Shown: piece by piece, positions 48,906 through 61,059 of the stretch | How the letters are laid out: every line of letters begins with the position of its first letter | How positions within the stretch are numbered: the stretch's first letter is position 1 | NCBI GenBank assembly: GCA_033439265.1 | Contig: JAVTVX010000002.1 | Span: 16,643,674-16,707,673, forward strand | Direction of reading: 5' to 3' | DNA length: 64,000 nucleotides | From: Dillenia suffruticosa | Lineage: Eukaryota > Streptophyta > Magnoliopsida > Dilleniales > Dilleniaceae | Notes under the pieces: generated by a model | Seen by the model: the letters and a program-made list of their open reading frames with translations, nothing else | Told to the model about the DNA's origin: nothing | Database searches by the model: none | Made by a program: the position numbers and the translations under genes

Positions 48906-49749
48906 GACAAAGCATACATTTTTTTTTCTTTAAATTCTTTGTCTAGTCTTCAGTTTTTTGTGAACAAATTTTGCAATCTGCACATTGTTCTGCCCTTCGT
49001 GTTGTAATTCAGAAGAAGCCATTGAAGTATTGTTGAAAAATCCTTTTTTTTTTAAATATACGCCTTGTAAAATATTAACTTTCTTTATTTATTGTTTCCT
49101 CGTAAAATGTTTATTTGTTTTTATTTGACTCAATAAACTTGCAGTTGTATATGCTGGTTCTACGCAAAATGGGGTGCCATCATTGCAATGACAATCTCCT
49201 GAAGTCTATTGATTGATGTACCCATCAATTTTGAGCTAAATTCTTCCTCTAGTTCTTCTCATGATTCATTTTTTCTTTTGAAAATAAAATATTTTTATTA
49301 AGATTTTTTATACTCACCAATTTACAGAATTTGTTTCGTACGAAAAATAAGATATAATATAATTTGGTGAAAAGGGATCTCTGAATTTTAGGCTTGGTTG
49401 TAGTTGTGGCAATCGCAATGGTTTTTGAAAGCTAAGGGTCTTAAGCGAGTTTAAAAGGTTTTTACTTCAAAGTTTGGTTATGGAGTCTCGCCCAGTGAGA
49501 AGATGCATTGCAGGACAACAATGGTGGTGTGTGGTGATGATTTTAAGACAGGAATGGTGCAATTAGTTGTAGAACAAAAAGAAGATGATTGTGATGCAGT
49601 TGAGAGAAAGGAGAAGTTTCTTTTTATTTATGGGACAAAGTGAGAATGCCAGTTTTGAGTAGCAGTTTTGGAACCATATGGTTAAGTGTATTTTTCCCTT
49701 GATACTTTTATAATGAGAAATTCATTATTTTTTTTTCTTTTATGCATTT

Positions 49750-49975
49750 GATAATTATAAATTTTTTTTTCGGTCCATGTGGCTAGGCCACCGCCCGGTA
49801 TCTGAGGTTTCGCCCCGATTAGTTCGGACCGACCTGACTGTCGGGTCTCATTTGAGAGGAGGTCTCCTAATATTATTTTTTCTATATTCAGAGAGAGTCG
49901 AACTCCTTAGCTGGTTAAGGAATGAAGGTGTCATTCCCACGTACGTCAACTAGTGTCGGTGATAATTATAAATTT
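49750..49975 (-). mobile_element. tRNA-derived SINE (family 1) upstream of NAC copy 6
   Basis: The body is about 49765-49960 with gataattataaattt on both sides. It is very similar to 32275-32471, and the B box gagtcgaactccttag is visible in reverse. It is shared with copies 3 and 4. Confidence 0.77.
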
Positions 49976-50715
49976 ATTGAAACATATTTGGCAATTGAAA
50001 TATATCTTTTGGCTCTTGAAATATATCTTTTCCGAATTCAAAATTCAACTCCTTTTCTCCTCCCCCGGAGATTCTATGCCTTTGCAAAGCAGCAAAATGT
50101 CAGAGGGTGTATAGTTTTCTTATCACGATAGAATTAAGCCACAAGTGGTAGAATAGACCAATCCCCAGGATCAGGAAGATCAGAGCTGGCTAATTCAAAT
50201 TGTGTATATAGGAATTATATATACCCTTTTGTAATTGAATTTTTATATATAATTTTTCAAATTAAATTTGCCAATATAAGTTTATTTATGAGAATTCTCA
50301 AGACAAAAATCATTGTTTTTTTTAATTTTATTTTTAACTTTTTTAATTATTTGTTTTAGGCATCACCTTTTTTTCGGTCGAGCATAATTTGTACAATAGA
50401 AGGAATCCTTAAAAATAGTTCATATGACGTGATTGGTTGACACAAGCTTAAATCTTATTGGATAAATATCCACACAAGATTCAAATTAAAAGCTAAGAAC
50501 AAAAAAATAATTATATTAATAACGAATTTGAATTTATCAACAAATTTTAAGTATCTGTTAAGCATTAAAGAGATGATAAAAGATAAATGTCCAATCAAAA
50601 AAATTAAAAAATAGTCTTTTTTCTTATCCCCATCCTCCCATGTTTTAAATAGAACTCAAGTTAGAGAGAGAGACAGAGATCAGAGAGAGAGAGAGAGTGT
50701 GTGTGTTGAAGAAGA

Positions 50716-52846
50716 ATGACAAATATGACTTTTGTTTCAAGATTGGAAGAAGCTGCTTTATCATTATCACACCTTCCGACTCAAAAAGATCTTAGCTACT
50801 TTGAGACTCTTCCTCCTGGGTTCAGATTCAAACCGTCCGACCAAGAACTCATCGAGTATTACTTGAAGAATAAGGTTGAGGGTCGACCGTTGCCTCCCAA
50901 CAAGATCATCAACGATGATATTTATCTCGGGAGCCCTGGGTGCTTATTAGGTCAGAAATATTCTTGGTTTTTTTGTTGTATTTTCTTTGAACATATAATA
51001 TATATTTTTATTATTCATCTTTTATATTTGAAGGTTTTCTTGGGTTTCGGTATGTTTCTTGTATTGTATATCTTTGTTACAAAGATGAAAATAAAAATTT
51101 ACTTGATTTTAAAAATTAGCTAGATCTCTTGATATTTTCTTATTGTATGATCTTTTTCTTCTTTTATTTATTTAATTTAATATTTATTTCTTGATAATTC
51201 TGATAAAAATAAAATGATCATTTATGTGTACTTTTCTATTTTTATTTATTTTTTATTTTTTCCTTCACCTAAAACTCCAAAACCATGCACAGATGCTTGA
51301 AAAGTAATTACCATTGACTTTGAGTTTTTGACAGTTATTATTTATTTATTTAATTGTGTAAAACCCTTAACTCGCTTGCCTATTTTGGTTACTTTTTATT
51401 TAAACAGTGATAGGCCTCCCTCTGTAAATCAGGTTACTTTTTTGGGTTTCATTTTATAGTTTTATTGGGTGTTTTTTTTTTTTTTTTTTTTTTGCATGAC
51501 TTCTTTAAATCTTCTTGTTTCTCTGGTATTGCTTTATACGATGCATTTACATGTAGGGCACGTGTACAAATGTGTGTGTGAGGGATTGTGCATGTGTGTT
51601 TGTTTGTATGCATTCAAGTGTGTCATTTTGTTTCATGCAAGCCTACAATGAAAATATGATTTTAAATTCGGAAAAGATTATAAATCAGTAAGATTATTTT
51701 TTTTAATAATAATATGTTAAATCTGTTTTGATATAATTTCTGCATTAATTCAAATATTCATGTTTGATAATATAATCGAAGACTATGGTAACATATAATT
51801 TGGTAGCGTGTTACTTGTGAGATGATATTCATGAATGGAGGTGGAGTATGACATAAAATTTATTTTTGTTGTTTTAATTATATTTTGAATCAGAGAAATA
51901 CAAGAAAATTTGGTCAGAAAGTGAATGCTACTTCTTCACTCCAAGAAACCGAAAGTACAAAAAAGGACATCGACCAGATCGGAGAGCCCTTGATGGGTAC
52001 TGGAAGGCAACAGGATCTGACAAGTTAATTGTATGTAGAAACACGGTCGGATACAAGAGATCCCTTGTTTACTACAAAGGCAATACTCATCATGGAAACA
52101 AGACTGACTGGTTGATGCATGAATATACGCTCCGTTCTGATCCCATCAGAACTGGCACCGGTGACAAGAGGGTTTGTATAATATCTTTCTCTTTACACAC
52201 TTTTGCTTCTTTCATTTTGTTTATTTTCACATTTTTATTTATTTTCTTTTCTTTGTAGTTGGATGATATTGTTCTGTGCAAAATCTACAAGAAAGTGGCT
52301 AAAGGGGAGAAGGAAGAAAAGGCTGAATGTGAGGCTGTTCAGGGTGGAGCGACTTCTGCCCCGTATACATCTAACTATGATCCCAATGAAGAAGTGTACA
52401 ATCCCATCAACTCCAATAATACCGGCACTAATTTTCCAAGACCTACAGTAGAGCACAATAACAATTATCAGCAGTTCCAGAGCTACTACCCACCACAACC
52501 AGAACCAAACAATGCTTCTCAACTTGGGAACAGTATGCCTGGTCTGCTTCCTCCTCCTATCCAAGTCCAAGCCCCACAAAGAGAATTTTACAATGGAGGG
52601 ATGATGGATGAGGCACGGAATGGCTTTCCAATGTATGCAAGACCAATTTCTCAATATGGGGTGCCTAGTGAAAATCATTTCAATCATTTGCATCATGTTG
52701 TGCTGCCTTCTGTGGAAGCAAACAGCTACTTGAATGCTTTATTTGGATTTGGAAGCACTGGGTTTTTTGAAGATGAGTTTCCATATTCGGAGTACAATGG
52801 TCCTTGGAAGACTCTGTTTGATAACCCAAAGCCACCAACACTTTAA
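50716..52846 (+). CDS. NAC domain transcription factor, copy 6 (long type, intact)
   Basis: Exons 50716-50950, 51894-52171 and 52259-52846 join to 1101 nt (366 aa), with phases 1 and 0 and all frames open. It is the only intact long-type copy in the window. The NAC domain (about 32-185) has the long-type signatures FRFKPSDQEL and LGSPGCLLE. The 181-residue tail is rich in Asn, Gln, Pro and Tyr (EVYNPINSNNTGTNF, QQFQSYYPPQPEPNN, NHFNHLHHVV) and ends FPYSEYNGPWKTLFDNPKPP, typical of a NAC activation region. The short type lacks exactly 109 codons from this tail. By family knowledge it is a nuclear DNA-binding regulator; target genes are unknown. The core promoter element ttttaaata (about 50643) replaces the TATA box of the short type, so the two types may be expressed differently. 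Confidence 0.9.
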
Positions 52847-53430
52847 CAGCTTTTGCATTGTCAGAAGGAAGTCCGAGTCGAGGAAGGTTAGAGACTCCTG
52901 CTGGTCTAGAACATATTAATCACAGCTGAATTATCTTAACTTAGTTTCCTTCGTGTTTTCGTGAAAATTCTAACGGTCGGATACAAGAGATCCCTTGTTT
53001 ACTACAAAGGCAACACTCATCATGGAAACAAGACTGACTGGTTGATGCATGAGTATACGATCCGTTCTGATCCCATCAGAACAGGCACCAGTGACAAGAG
53101 GGTTTGTATAATATCTTTCTCTTTACACACTTTTGCTTCTTTCATTTTGTTAATCTTCACCTTTTTATTTATTTTCTTTCTTTGTAGTTGGATGATGTTA
53201 TTCTGTGCAAAATGTACAAGAAGTGGCTAAAGGGGAGAAGGGAGAAAAGGCTGAACGTGGGGCTGATCAGGGTGGAGCGTCTTCCGCCCCGGTTACTTCT
53301 GACAATGGTCCCAATGAAGCAAACGGATACTTGAATTCTTTATTAGGATTTGGAAGCACTGGGTTTTCTGAAGATGATTTTCCATATTCGGTGTACAATG
53401 TTCCCTGGGAGCTTCTATTTGATGACCCAG

Positions 53431-53622
53431 TGTCAAAACTCAGAGTTTGGAAAGTAAATTTTTATATATTGAATCCCTTTGACATTGATGAATATATATA
53501 CAAACATCCTAGTTATGAGTTGATACTGCAATCCCACTAATTATGGGATTACAGGAAGAGTACTAATATAGGAACTCCATTAATTATGGGAAAACCAATA
53601 ATATAGGAGCTAAATCAGGTCA
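53431..53622 (-). repeat. Copia LTR sequence, left end
   Basis: It starts tgtcaaaactcagagtttgg next to the cccag target duplication and matches the right LTR closely. As the element is on the minus strand, this is its 3' side. Confidence 0.9.
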
Positions 53623-56600
53623 AAGTGGACTGAATTTTAGTCATGAACCAATCAACTAGAGTGGATGAGGTGCCAGTAACTAAGATGTCATCGACATAGA
53701 TAAGGACAAAAAGCTTAGAGGTACCATCACACCGTATGAACAAAGAAGTGTCAGCCTTGGAGAATTGAAAACCCAATTGAAGTAGGAATTCAGAAAGTCG
53801 ATGAAACCATGCACGGGGAGCTTGCTTTAACCCATATAGAGACCTGTGAAGATGACAAACATGATCAGGATAATTAGGATCAATAAAGCCAGGGGGCTGT
53901 TCCATATATATTTCATCTTCCAAAGTCCCGTGAAGAAAAGCATTGGAGATGTCCAATTGCCGAACACACCAACCCGATATAGTAGCAAGAGATAAAATAG
54001 TGCGGATTGTTGTATATTTAATAACCGGACTGAAGGTTTCAAGATAATCCACACCATGTTCTTGTGTATAGCCCTTGGCCACAAGGCGTGCTTTGTAGCG
54101 CTCAATACTACCATCAGCTCTGCGCTTGATGCGAAAAAGCCATTTGTTTCCAACAATGTTTTTGTGAGACGGGCGAGGTACCAAAGTCCAAGTGTTAGTA
54201 GAAACAAGAGCATCAATTTCCTTGGTCATGGCATTCCGCCATTCAGCATATGGCTTTGCTTGATTGTAAGTGTGCGGTTCCTGCGTTAAAAATTGTGTTG
54301 TTGTTCGGGTAGAGAGGTGAGCTTGGCTTTTGTGGAGTGTAGTTGGGCGAAGGGTCATGTGGTGGGTTCGGATGGGTGGTGTTGGAGGATCGGGAGTAGG
54401 CGCTGGAGGAGGAGAAGTGGATGTTGAGGTTGCCTGGTCGGTGTAGGATGATAAGTCAACAATTAAATTTAGATTGGGAGAGGTTGGAATGGTGGGAGAT
54501 GCGGATATAGGAGGTACAGGGGAGTTGTGATGGGATGTTGAAGTGGTAGGAGATGTAGAGAATGACGGTGGAGTGTGGGGATGAGGTCGTGGGGAAGGAG
54601 ATAAGAAAGAGGAAGTTGAATTGGAACGAAAAGCCATACCTGAAGGAGCCGCAGAGTCCCAGTGAGTGGAATGACTTGTAACCTGTAGCCAAGAAGAACT
54701 ATCCGGAAGAGAGAAGGTGGGGGTGAGACGAGATTGATATGGGAAACTGTTGACATTAAATTTAGCATGTCGTGTTAAGTATAGTCGACCGGTTTCCAAG
54801 TCTAAACAATGATAAGCACTATGGGTTAGACTTTGACCGAGAAACACACAGGGTAGAGAGCGAAAAGCAAATTTATGGCGGTTATAGGGTCGAAGTAAAG
54901 GGAATATGGCACATCCAAAAGGTTTCATGTCTAGGTAATTAGGATCTTTGCCAAAGAGAATTTGATAAGGGGACTTATGTTGTAAAATTGGACTTGGTGT
55001 TTGATTAATGGATTGAATGCTCACTGTAAAAGCAAAATTCCAATATTTTAGGGGAACATGACCATGAGCTAACAAAGTTAAACTAGTATCAACTAAATGG
55101 CGAATTTTTCGCTCCGATGTCCCATTTTGTTCATGGGTGTAGGGGCAAGCAATTCTATGAATAATGCCATTAGATTGAAATAGTTTTCTGAGCTTTTGAT
55201 ATTCACCACCCCAGTCGGAATGAAAAGCTTTAATTTTGGCATTAAATTGTCTATCAACAAGGGATTGGAAATGAAGAAAGCAGGAATAGACATCACTTTT
55301 ATTTTTCAAAAAATAAACCCAAGTAAATCGGGTAAAATCATCAATGAATAAAACAACATAACGATGCCCAAGACTTGAGATTACTGGAGCAGGGCCCCAA
55401 ACATCAGAGAAAATAATATCAAAAGGAGCAGTACTCTTATGCTCGACACTGGCTAAAGGTAAACGAGACATCTTGCCTAAGAAACAAGAAGAACATGGTT
55501 GAGACTTAAAACTGGAACAAGGTAAATTAAAACTTTTGACAATATTAGAGATAGTACGCATATTCTGGTGTCCAAGGCGTTCATGCCACTGTTGAAGAGT
55601 TGGAATGGTGGTAAGGTAGGCAAACTTCACGGAAGGGCGAAGACGATAGAGTCCATTCTCACTGAGACCGTGGAGGAGCACCTTCTTGGTGTAGCGATCC
55701 TTAACAAGAAAATAAGTGGGATGAAATTCAAAAAAGCAATTGTTATCGGATGTGAACTTTTGAACAGACAACAAATTTTTAACAATTTTAGGAACGTGTA
55801 GAACAGAGTTCAATGCAAGCTTACCACCTGCCGAAGGGATAGAAGTCATACCAGTATTAGCAATTTGAAGCCCTTGGCCATTACCGACATGAAGAGTGTC
55901 AGTACCACGATATTCATCACTTATCTGTAGAGTAGATAGATCAGGAGTGATGTGGTTGGTGGCGCCAGTATCGGGTATCCAAACAGGTTGTGAGACATGG
56001 CCACCATAGCCATGAGGTGCGGATTGTTGAGAACCAGCATAGGAGTAGTTGGCTTGCCGTACGAAGGAGGGCTGGGAAGAGGTCTGCCTGGAATAACGCC
56101 GACGACACCGATCGGCTGTATGGTTACGCCAGCCACAGATTTGGCAAGGTGCCCGAGGGCGACGTTGAAAACCAAAATTGGAGGATGCAGTAGCCGCTTG
56201 GCGTTGCGGGGTAGGTAGTAAGGGAGCAGCAGAAGTGCGCATAGCAACATGAGCAAGAGGTGGGTCTTGCGTAGCTTTGAGCAGTATTTCATGAGCCACG
56301 AGTTGAGCATGGAGTTCGTAGAAGGGCACAGGATCAGGGCGAAGATTCAATGCAGTAATAATACTGTGAAAGTCACTTCCAATATTGCGATAAATAATTG
56401 CATTAAATTCAGCGGATGAAAGGGGGCGACCAGCAGTGCTGAGTTCATCAGCCAAGGCCTTGGCACGTTGCAAATAGGTTGAAACAGAAAGATCATTCCG
56501 CTTAAACTCCTGTAATTCAATGTGGAGTTGTAGTTGACGGTTTTGCGAAACCGATCCAAACGCACGAGCTAGCGCTTCCCATACAGCAAAGGAGGATGAA

Positions 56601-56923
56601 AGATTAATGATATAGGAGAAAATATCTTCGGTGAGAGAGGAGAGAATCCAAGACAAGAGAAGTTGGTCTTTTCTGAACCAAAGATCATATTCAGGATTTG
56701 AGATTTGGGTGATTGGAGTCGTTGTTGAGGCAATAGTCTGAGGAGGAGCAGTGGAGGTACCATCGATGAAACCATAGAGATTCTGATAATGAAGGAGCGG
56801 GATGAATTGAGCCCGCCATGCTAGGTAGTTTCTGCCATTGAGTTTGATAGAGAAGGTATGGGTAGAAGATGATGAGAGAGCAGGTGTAGAAGTGGTGGAG
56901 GCAGAGACAAGTTGAGTAGCCAT
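53615..56923 (-). CDS. Copia gag-pol reading frame of the broken element
   Basis: One long frame (about 1100 residues) reads from an ATG just inside the right LTR. In order: a gag region with FSIKLNGRNYLAWRAQFIPL, a CCHC zinc knuckle (CQICGWRNHTADRC), the protease motif WIPDTGATNHIT, a pre-integrase HHCC region (HERLGHQNM...CSSCFLGK), an integrase core (FSDVWGP, FHSDWGGEY, HEQNGTSERK), a Pro/Ser/Thr-rich linker, and Copia reverse transcriptase (WLFRIKRRADGSIERYKARL, QLDISNAFLHG, YGLKQAPRAW, YVDDILVTG). Together these would make and insert new element copies, but the element is broken, so this is best treated as a recent fossil. Confidence 0.9.
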   Translation of the reverse strand: MATQLVSASTTSTPALSSSSTHTFSIKLNGRNYLAWRAQFIPLLHYQNLYGFIDGTSTAPPQTIASTTTPITQISNPEYDLWFRKDQLLLSWILSSLTEDIFSYIINLSSSFAVWEALARAFGSVSQNRQLQLHIELQEFKRNDLSVSTYLQRAKALADELSTAGRPLSSAEFNAIIYRNIGSDFHSIITALNLRPDPVPFYELHAQLVAHEILLKATQDPPLAHVAMRTSAAPLLPTPQRQAATASSNFGFQRRPRAPCQICGWRNHTADRCRRRYSRQTSSQPSFVRQANYSYAGSQQSAPHGYGGHVSQPVWIPDTGATNHITPDLSTLQISDEYRGTDTLHVGNGQGLQIANTGMTSIPSAGGKLALNSVLHVPKIVKNLLSVQKFTSDNNCFFEFHPTYFLVKDRYTKKVLLHGLSENGLYRLRPSVKFAYLTTIPTLQQWHERLGHQNMRTISNIVKSFNLPCSSFKSQPCSSCFLGKMSRLPLASVEHKSTAPFDIIFSDVWGPAPVISSLGHRYVVLFIDDFTRFTWVYFLKNKSDVYSCFLHFQSLVDRQFNAKIKAFHSDWGGEYQKLRKLFQSNGIIHRIACPYTHEQNGTSERKIRHLVDTSLTLLAHGHVPLKYWNFAFTVSIQSINQTPSPILQHKSPYQILFGKDPNYLDMKPFGCAIFPLLRPYNRHKFAFRSLPCVFLGQSLTHSAYHCLDLETGRLYLTRHAKFNVNSFPYQSRLTPTFSLPDSSSWLQVTSHSTHWDSAAPSGMAFRSNSTSSFLSPSPRPHPHTPPSFSTSPTTSTSHHNSPVPPISASPTIPTSPNLNLIVDLSSYTDQATSTSTSPPPAPTPDPPTPPIRTHHMTLRPTTLHKSQAHLSTRTTTQFLTQEPHTYNQAKPYAEWRNAMTKEIDALVSTNTWTLVPRPSHKNIVGNKWLFRIKRRADGSIERYKARLVAKGYTQEHGVDYLETFSPVIKYTTIRTILSLATISGWCVRQLDISNAFLHGTLEDEIYMEQPPGFIDPNYPDHVCHLHRSLYGLKQAPRAWFHRLSEFLLQLGFQFSKADTSLFIRCDGTSKLFVLIYVDDILVTGTSSTLVDWFMTKIQSTLT

Positions 56924-56976
56924 GAGTGAAGAGGAAGTGTTTGAAAAAATTGTTTAGAGCAAAAGCTCTGATACCA

Positions 56977-57233
56977 TGTCAAAACTCAGAGTTTGGAAAG
57001 TAAATTTTTATATATTGAATCCCTTTGACATTGATGAATATATATACAAACATCCTAGTTATGAGTTGATACTGCAATCCCACTAATTATGGGATTACAG
57101 GAAGAGTACTAATATAGGAACTCCATTAATTATGGGAAGAGCACTAATATAGGAACTCCATTAATTATGGGAAAACCAATAATATAGGAGCTAAATCAGG
57201 TCATCTATTTACAAGAGAATATGAGCCTTAACA
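56977..57233 (-). repeat. Copia LTR, right end (5' LTR of the element)
   Basis: A 257-bp LTR with TGT...ACA ends. It is bordered internally by the tRNA-Met-type primer-binding site and externally by cccag. It contains two tandem copies of a roughly 35-bp motif (actaatataggaactccatt), where the left LTR has one. Confidence 0.9.
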
Positions 57234-59438
57234 CCCAGAGCCACCTTTGCTTTAACAGTTTTTGCATTGTAAGAAGGAAGTCCGAGACTAGGGAGGTTAG
57301 AGATTCCTGCAGGTCTAGAACATAGTAATCACAGCTGAATTATCTTAACTTAGTTCCCTTCATGTTTTAGTGAAAATTCCAACGTTCTTTGGTGTTTTAT
57401 TGCCCTCATTGATTCGATTTTTCAACTAACATACTCTTTTTTTTTTCTAGTTAATTGTATTTAAAATTTTTTATTTTGGATAACTGTTTTGTTAACTTTT
57501 GTTGGTATCGATGCACAAGGTAGCTAAGGAGTTTGCAAAAAGCCCAAAATTGGCAGTGATGTTCACTTATGCTTCCTAAAGGATTTTGTGTTTAGACAAC
57601 TAGAGATAACACATTCTTCAGTAGTGAATGTTATTCGATCTGCTTATTTGTTTCAAAATTAACTTCTGACTCTATCTTCAAAATCGGAGTATTTCCTCCT
57701 CATTGCATTCGTAAGTTTTGGTGATAGGAGCTTGGAGATCAAGACTGCAAAGAGGAGATTAAAATTTTATATAGCATACATTTTCTATCTAAGTGTTTTT
57801 AATAATTACAAATTTATTATATTAATATTTAGAGGTTTAAAATAACATTCATGTTAAGTTTACGTACATAATATATATATATCAATCGAACATAGTTTCA
57901 GGAATGTAGTTCAAGGAATCGGAGAGCAATTTATTTCTAATACTATTTTTGAGTTAATACTTATGCTAGGTTTAAAACCCAATTTTGCAATTTTTAAAAT
58001 CTTTATGGTATTGATAATTATTTTAAGGTTCTAATGTTGTATTTAATAATATTTTTTTAATTGCTAACAATTTTATATGGGGAATTAGGGATAGAAGAAT
58101 CTATGATGGAATTGAACCGTACAAAAGTAAATAATCTCTTGTCAATGAGAAGACCAATTGGAATTATGATGACAAAGGGGCTATTGGCATTGTTTTCTAA
58201 TCACATTAAAAAATCACTAACATGCGTATAAATTGAGTCCAGTGCATTTGATTTTACTCCTTTTTTTTCTTTAATTTTAGTACTAATAATCTCAGTGTAT
58301 TTTTCTTTAATTCTCATTGGAATATAATAAACTCATATGTTAAAATTTTATTAAAGTCTAAAATTAGGATAGCATTAATTGATAATTAAAAGACTCTATA
58401 TAGCCACGGGGATTTGGTTTAATTTATACAGCTCCATGATCCTACTTCAAGTAAAATTACTCACAAAGCTATCAAAACCTATTGATAATCAGATACATGT
58501 AAAGAGTTGCCAATGCAGGTTATGGAATTCAAATCAAATTCAAATAGAGTTAAATCCTCTCTAATTAATACAATGAATTTTTATAAACTTCAAATTAATC
58601 AAATAATATTAATTTCTAAATAAAAAAATAATACTTAAATGTTAATACCACAAATATGTGGGAAAGGGTACTTAGAAATTGATCTTTATAACCAACGCCT
58701 AGTATATCTTTTAAGTAAAATTTTAAATTCGAATATTGTATATATATAAAGAATCAGATCTTAATCAAGTTCAATATGATTACTGGATTCCAATTGTTTA
58801 TTTCAAAAAAAAAAAAAAGAATTGGTTTTTATATTTTAATATTTTAAAATTACCAATTAGAAATTCAACATTATCCGGCCATTCAACAAAAACTTGAAAA
58901 TAAATTTACTAAAAGTTCAAGATAAAGAGTTTAGTGATAAATATAGTTATATCCTTAGAAATTACGAAACTTAAAAATTTGTTCCGCATGTACTACATGA
59001 TTTGAAACTTATAAAAATTCTTAATTCGAAATTTACGGTGAATGAACTTCAGATAAGACAGATTGAGTAAAAATTTTAACAAAATCTGCTAGTTTTAATT
59101 CGTAGTTATCTAGCAACATGCATACACATATATATATATATATGTATGCTATGCACACAAACACACGCACGTAGACACACAAACACACATCAGGCTGGTA
59201 GAAGACATATTTAACAATGCACATAATTTTAGAAGTGAGAAATTCTCAGCTTTTGTCTCTAATTTATAGCTTTGAATTGTCTGTCTAGTTCTCATTTCGA
59301 AGTCTGCACAATGTTATGCCCTTCGTGTTTTAATTCAGAAGAAGCCATGGATGTATTGTAGAAAATTATTTTCTTTTTTCTTTTTTTAAATACACGCATT
59401 TTAAAATGTACACTTGCTTTTATTTATTGTTACCTTGT

Positions 59439-60059
59439 AAAATGTTAATTTGTTTTTATTTGACTAAATACATGCAATTGGCTATGCTGGTTCTATGCAA
59501 AATGGATTGCTTCAACTGCTGTCACAATCTCTTGGAGCCCATGGATCGTTCAATCCATCAATTTTGAGTGTTAATATGTTTTTATTTGACTAAATACATA
59601 TAGTTGGCTTTACTGGTTCTATACAAAATGTGTTGCTTTAACTCTTCTGGAGTCTATGGATCGATCAATCCATCAATTTTGAGTGTTAATTTGTTTTTAT
59701 TTGATTAAATACATGCAGTTGGCTGTGTTGGTTCTATGCAAAATGGGTTTCTTTAACTGTAGCCACAATCTCCTGGAGTTTATGGATCGATCAATCTATC
59801 AATTTTCAGTGCTTATTTGTTTTTATTTGACTAAATACATACAGTTAGCTATACTAGTTCTTTACAAAATGGGTTTCTTTAACTGTAGTCACAATCTCTT
59901 GAAGTCCATGGATCGATCAATACATCAATTTTCAATGCCAATTTGTTTTTATTTGACTAAATACATATAGTTGGCTGTGCCGGCTCTATGCAAAATGGGT
60001 TGCTTTAATTGCAATCACAATCTCCTAGAGTCTTTGGATCGATAAATCCTTCAATTTTG
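59439..60059 (+). repeat. ~126-bp tandem repeat upstream of NAC copy 7
   Basis: Five monomers in the same order and with the same variants as at 43545-44165, copied as part of the larger duplication. Confidence 0.88.
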
Positions 60060-61050
60060 AGTTAAAATCTTCCTCAAGTTATTCTCATGATTCATTTTTT
60101 TTTCTTTTGAAAAAAAATATTTTTATTAAATTTTTTTATACTCATCAATTTACTGAATTTGTTTCGTTACGAAAAATAAAATATAATATAATTTGGTCAA
60201 AAGGGATGTCTGAATTTTTGGCTTGGTTGTAGTTGTGGCGATCGCAATGGTTTTTGAAAGCTAAGGGTCTTAATCGAGTTTAAATGTTATTTACCTCAAA
60301 TTTTGGTAATTGAGTCTTGCCCTGTAAGTTGCAGGACAACAGCGGTGGTGTATGGGGATGCTTTTTAGACAAAGAAACATTACAGTAGAGATGAATTCGT
60401 AGTGATTGTTTCGAGACAAAGGAAGGGTACAACTAATAGTAGAAGACGAGCTTGAGAAGTTGTGTTGGAAAAATGAGATGATTGTAATGCAGGAGAGAGA
60501 AAGGAGAAGTTTTTTCTATTTCTTTTTTTAACTACAAAAAGGAAGGGACAGAGTGAGAATGCCAGTTTTGATGTAGCAGTTTCGGAACCATATGGTTAAG
60601 TGTACATTTCACTTGATTCTTTTATAATGAGAAATTCCTTTTTTTTTTTTTTTTGCTTTGATGCATTTGATAATCATAAAGTTATTGAAACCAGATTTGC
60701 ACCGATCAAATATATCTTTTGGCAATTGAAGTATATCTTTTAGCAATTCAAAATTTAACTTCTTTTTGGCATCACTTTTTTTTTTTTTGCGGTAGAGCAT
60801 AATTAGTACAATAGAAGGAATCCTAAAAAATAGTTCATGTGCTTGGTTGACACATTGCGGAAATCTTTTTGGTCCAAAATATTAGAACAAATAGGATAAA
60901 TCTCAACACAAGATTCAAACTAAAAGATAACTATGAACAAATTTTTATAACCATCTCAAACATTAAAGAGATGATAAAAGATAAACTGTCCAATCAAAAT
61001 AATAAAAAAAAAATAGTTTTTTTTCTTATAATCATCATCCCATATTTACT

Positions 61051-61059
61051 CTATATATA
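61051..61059 (+). promoter_or_regulatory. TATA box of NAC copy 7
   Basis: ctatatata lies about 90 bp before the ATG, with flanks identical to copy 5. Confidence 0.6.

Larger units (their letters stand above)
46972..50715 (+). repeat. Spacer between NAC copies 5 and 6 (matches 29345-33231)
   Basis: It is collinear with the spacer between copies 2 and 3 at an offset of about 17.5 kb, including the (TA)n tract (47849-47877), both SINE insertions (48717-48892 and 49765-49960) and the single 126-bp-type monomer near 49130-49250. The (TA)n length and small indels differ. No gene is seen. Confidence 0.75.
53426..57238 (-). mobile_element. Ty1/Copia LTR retrotransposon, broken, young, minus strand
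   Basis: The element spans 53431-57233 with terminal TGT...ACA and a 5-bp target duplication, cccag, at 53426-53430 and 57234-57238. LTR sequence lies at 53431-53622 and 56977-57233. Next to the right (5') LTR is the primer-binding site tggtatcagag, minus strand 56976-56966, matching initiator tRNA-Met as in many plant Copia elements. Domain order gag, zinc knuckle, protease, integrase, reverse transcriptase identifies Copia; a short LTR and single long frame suggest the Ale/Retrofit lineage, with low confidence. The copy is broken, with roughly one large break, and is not autonomous. LTR sequences are almost the same apart from the copy number of a short internal repeat, so it is young. It is nested in a partial NAC copy. 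Confidence 0.93.
52973..57255 (+). pseudogene. Partial short-type NAC copy after copy 6, split by a Copia insertion
   Basis: It has the same acggtc junction (52973-52978). The exon 2 fragment ends at 53101 and exon 3 starts at 53188. Like the 35.5-kb copy it has aagaagtgg (one base short), but further on it carries the 40.9-kb variants (gttacttctgac, tacttgaattctttattagg, ttccctggga). It is therefore a hybrid of the two. Exon 3 is interrupted after gatgacccag at 53430 by the Copia element and resumes at 57239 with agccacctttgctttaa. It was already non-functional before the insertion. Confidence 0.85.
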
